Source: an uncultured Oscillospiraceae bacterium (GTDB lineage Bacteria; Bacillota_A; Clostridia; Oscillospirales; Oscillospiraceae). Taken from it: a stretch of 16,364 nucleotides of DNA. Positions 13,239 through 16,364 of this stretch are shown one piece after another. Positions within the stretch are counted from its first letter, which is position 1. Each line of letters starts with the position of its first letter. The DNA is taken from positions 1-16,364 of the forward strand of contig CAJTTS010000076.1 of assembly GCA_910579155.1 (NCBI GenBank), written 5' to 3'. A program made the translations under genes and the position numbers. The notes beneath the pieces were generated by a model. That model searched no databases and was not told the origin of the DNA. It saw nothing but the letters and a program-made list of their open reading frames with translations.

Positions 13239-14279
13239 TTACCCGATAAACTGCACGCTGTTGACGCACACGAAGTACAACCGGTTGTCGGCGTCGTTGG
13301 CCAGCACCAACACATTGCCCACGATGCCCAGAAGGGTCACGCCGTTGAGCACCAGCAGCCCCGCCACCAGGGACACCCGGCGGCTCAGGTTATTCTGGGC
13401 CAGGGTGGACAGCAGTCCTGCCGCACAGCAGCAGTCCCGGCCGTCGCAGGCGCAGGAGCAACAGTTCTGCCCGCAGGGATCGCCGCAGGGGTTCAGCCGC
13501 TGGGCCAGCCGGCTGCGCAGGCAGCGGAAGTTGCGCGCCGTTACCTCATCGGCTGTGAGCTCGCCCTCGGGGCAGGCCTCCGCAACCTGGATGACCACCG
13601 CGTCCAGCTCGCACAGGGACACCTGCGTGGCGGTAAAGGAACATCTCTTCCCTCCGGAGGTATAGAGCTCGGCGTCGATATCCAGCAGGTCGCAGCTGCA
13701 CGGCGAGAACCGCCGGAAGCTGCCCGACAGGGTCCCCAGGTTGTCGGACGCCCCGCTGGAATTGCAGGGCGGGGTCTGGGTGGGCTTGCCTTTGGTCCCG
13801 GCGTCATCGCCGTCGCCCCCCGCCTGGACGGCGGCGTCACCGGCGTAGGGCTTGCCGCCCGTCAAGGTGGTCCCGGCAGTATAAGTGTTGGTGATGAACG
13901 CCGCCGTGTCGAAGTCCAGCAGGCTGGAGATCTGCTGGTCGCACAGCAGGGACAGCGCCGCCCGGAAGCTCTGCTTGCAGCAGCAGCCCTCCTCCACCTG
14001 GGGCGGCTGGGGGGCGGGCGCGGGGACCGGACGGCAGCAACAGATCATCTGCCGGCAGCAGTCGGTCGCCTGTCCGCAGTCGTCCGCGGAGCAGTCGGGA
14101 TTGGGGCTGCATCCACAGCCGCAATCCGCAGGGGGCGTTGGGGCCGCGGTATTGCCACAGCCGCAGCCGTTCGCCGGCGGACAGGGCTGGGGGCCGGGGC
14201 GCCGACCGGCCCCGGCGGTGAACTCCTCGGCGGACATGTGCCTGCCCACGGAGGGTCCGTTCAAATAGATTTGACTCAT
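13239..14279 (-). CDS. Cysteine-rich protein, possible spore surface protein
   Basis: A 346-residue protein with 34 cysteines (about 10%). Residues 33-101 are a Pro/Gly/Cys segment with GCGCG, CGCGC, CC, CCC and CCC clusters. A more ordinary region (102-260) begins KQSFRAALSLLCDQQISSLLDFDT and has a Gly/Asp/Thr-rich linker near 147-180. A second cysteine cluster (265-285) precedes a hydrophobic stretch (302-327) and a C-terminal NRLYFVCVNSVQFIG. No signal peptide is seen. Such cysteine loading without secretion signals is usual in spore coat or exosporium proteins assembled in the mother cell and cross-linked by disulfides; that role is inference and I cannot name a family. The ATG at 14279 has an AAAGGAG site 8 bases upstream. 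It is a single gene with a long leader hairpin and a good terminator. Confidence 0.75.
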   Translation of the reverse strand: MSQIYLNGPSVGRHMSAEEFTAGAGRRPGPQPCPPANGCGCGNTAAPTPPADCGCGCSPNPDCSADDCGQATDCCRQMICCCRPVPAPAPQPPQVEEGCCCKQSFRAALSLLCDQQISSLLDFDTAAFITNTYTAGTTLTGGKPYAGDAAVQAGGDGDDAGTKGKPTQTPPCNSSGASDNLGTLSGSFRRFSPCSCDLLDIDAELYTSGGKRCSFTATQVSLCELDAVVIQVAEACPEGELTADEVTARNFRCLRSRLAQRLNPCGDPCGQNCCSCACDGRDCCCAAGLLSTLAQNNLSRRVSLVAGLLVLNGVTLLGIVGNVLVLANDADNRLYFVCVNSVQFIG

Positions 14280-14295
14280 GAGTACGCTCCTTTCA

Positions 14296-14337
14296 CCGGC
14301 CCCGGCCCAGGGGGCTCACGGCTCCCGCCGGGGCCGG
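14296..14337 (-). promoter_or_regulatory. Leader hairpin just before the ribosome site of the cysteine-rich gene
   Basis: CCGGCCCCGGC (14296-14306) pairs perfectly with GCCGGGGCCGG (14327-14337); the 20-base loop can pair further with one G-U. It ends about 6 bases before the AAAGGAG site, so it could affect translation or mRNA life. Farther upstream (14338-14486) I see a 10-base palindrome GAGTGCACTC (14374-14383) and a CATAGACT (14392-14385) resembling a sporulation sigma -10, but no complete promoter. Confidence 0.5.
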
Positions 14338-14486
14338 AATCAGCCGCGGGAGGGGTGGGCGCAATGCCCGCCTGAGTGCACTCCAGTCTATGCCACCAAC
14401 CGGGCTGCGGACACTTGGAAAGGTTTTCCGTCCCAAGAACAGGTCCGGAACTAAAATTCATTCTTTCGCTTATTTAGATATTCTTA

Positions 14487-14515
14487 TTGACACCTACCAC
14501 AAGATATAGTATGAT
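14487..14515 (+). promoter_or_regulatory. Promoter of nrdD
   Basis: -35 TTGACA (14487-14492), 17-base spacer, -10 TATGAT (14510-14515). The leader of roughly 100 bases includes the palindrome GGATGCATCC (14541-14550) within GGCC-rich repeats that can fold. Confidence 0.8.
14497..14512 (+). promoter_or_regulatory. NrdR-box-like site in the nrdD promoter
   Basis: CCACAAGATATAGTAT matches the 16-base NrdR box (ACAC-W-ATATAT-W-GTGT form) at 13 positions and overlaps the -10. NrdR represses ribonucleotide reductase genes when dATP is high. Such boxes usually come in pairs; I found no good second copy at the usual spacing. Confidence 0.55.
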
Positions 14516-14620
14516 GATGAAGCGCCCCTCTTTCCGGCCTGGATGCATCCGGCCGTTTGGCCCAAGCATTGGCCGGGTGCGCACACATCAGATAACAGGT
14601 TGGAAAGGGAGCAGAAGCAC

Positions 14621-16364
<1,744 letters not shown>

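Noticed and set aside
14385..14392. CATAGACT as a sigma-E/sigma-K -10 for the cysteine-rich gene
   Set aside because: No matching -35 at 16-17 bases; kept only as a hint, not as a promoter.
14276..14461. A 61-codon minus-strand frame ending at the cysteine-rich gene start (ATGA overlap)
   Set aside because: The overlap is tempting, but there is no ribosome site, the frame contains the GC hairpin and reads as Pro/Gly-rich filler.

Overview
The window comes from a GC-rich, anaerobic, probably spore-forming Firmicute. The best guess is a butyrate-forming member of the Oscillospiraceae (Flavonifractor/Lawsonibacter-like). The grounds are an ETF/acyl-CoA dehydrogenase set, an oxygen-sensitive class III ribonucleotide reductase, Gram-positive type ribosome binding sites and promoters, and a very cysteine-rich protein of the kind seen on spore surfaces. 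The genus is inference; no ribosomal RNA is present to fix it.

Layout. 1-2441 (minus): etfB-etfA-acyl-CoA dehydrogenase, an electron-transfer operon with its promoter at 2413-2441 and a strong hairpin (471-495) before the dehydrogenase, which runs off the left edge. 2523-3941 (minus): a GH20 hexosaminidase without a signal peptide. 3942-4379: no genes, but a dense set of perfect palindromes, including a REP-like hairpin and a two-way terminator. 4380-4455 (minus): tRNA-Arg(CCG) with its own promoter. 4579-8140 (plus): a two-gene operon of a YbhJ-type aconitase-family hydratase and a Gfo/Idh/MocA dehydrogenase, with an operator-like dyad across the promoter. 8179-10262 (minus): a five-gene LytTR cassette made of a LytTR regulator, a DUF3021-like membrane protein fused to a second membrane domain, and three small membrane proteins linked by 4-base start/stop overlaps. 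The first small gene carries an apparent +1 frameshift. 10263-10559: no gene, but a 209-base nested inverted repeat. 10560-11310 (plus): upp with promoter and terminator. 11315-12602 (minus): a Y-family polymerase with a LexA-like box at its promoter. 12615-13155 (plus): a small putative lipoprotein of lower GC. 13196-14279 (minus): a 346-residue protein with 34 cysteines. 14487-16364 (plus): nrdD, cut by the right edge, with an NrdR-like box in its promoter.

How the parts work together. The ETF set would pass electrons to an acyl-CoA (probably crotonyl-CoA) reductase. Upp salvages uracil and NrdD makes deoxynucleotides without oxygen; the polymerase is a damage-response enzyme. These are separate housekeeping units. 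The two blocks with unknown jobs are the hydratase-dehydrogenase pair and the LytTR cassette. The LytTR cassette is the best candidate for an undescribed system: it has the regulator-plus-membrane-partner layout of LytTR regulatory systems, with extra small membrane proteins that look like part of one translationally coupled unit.
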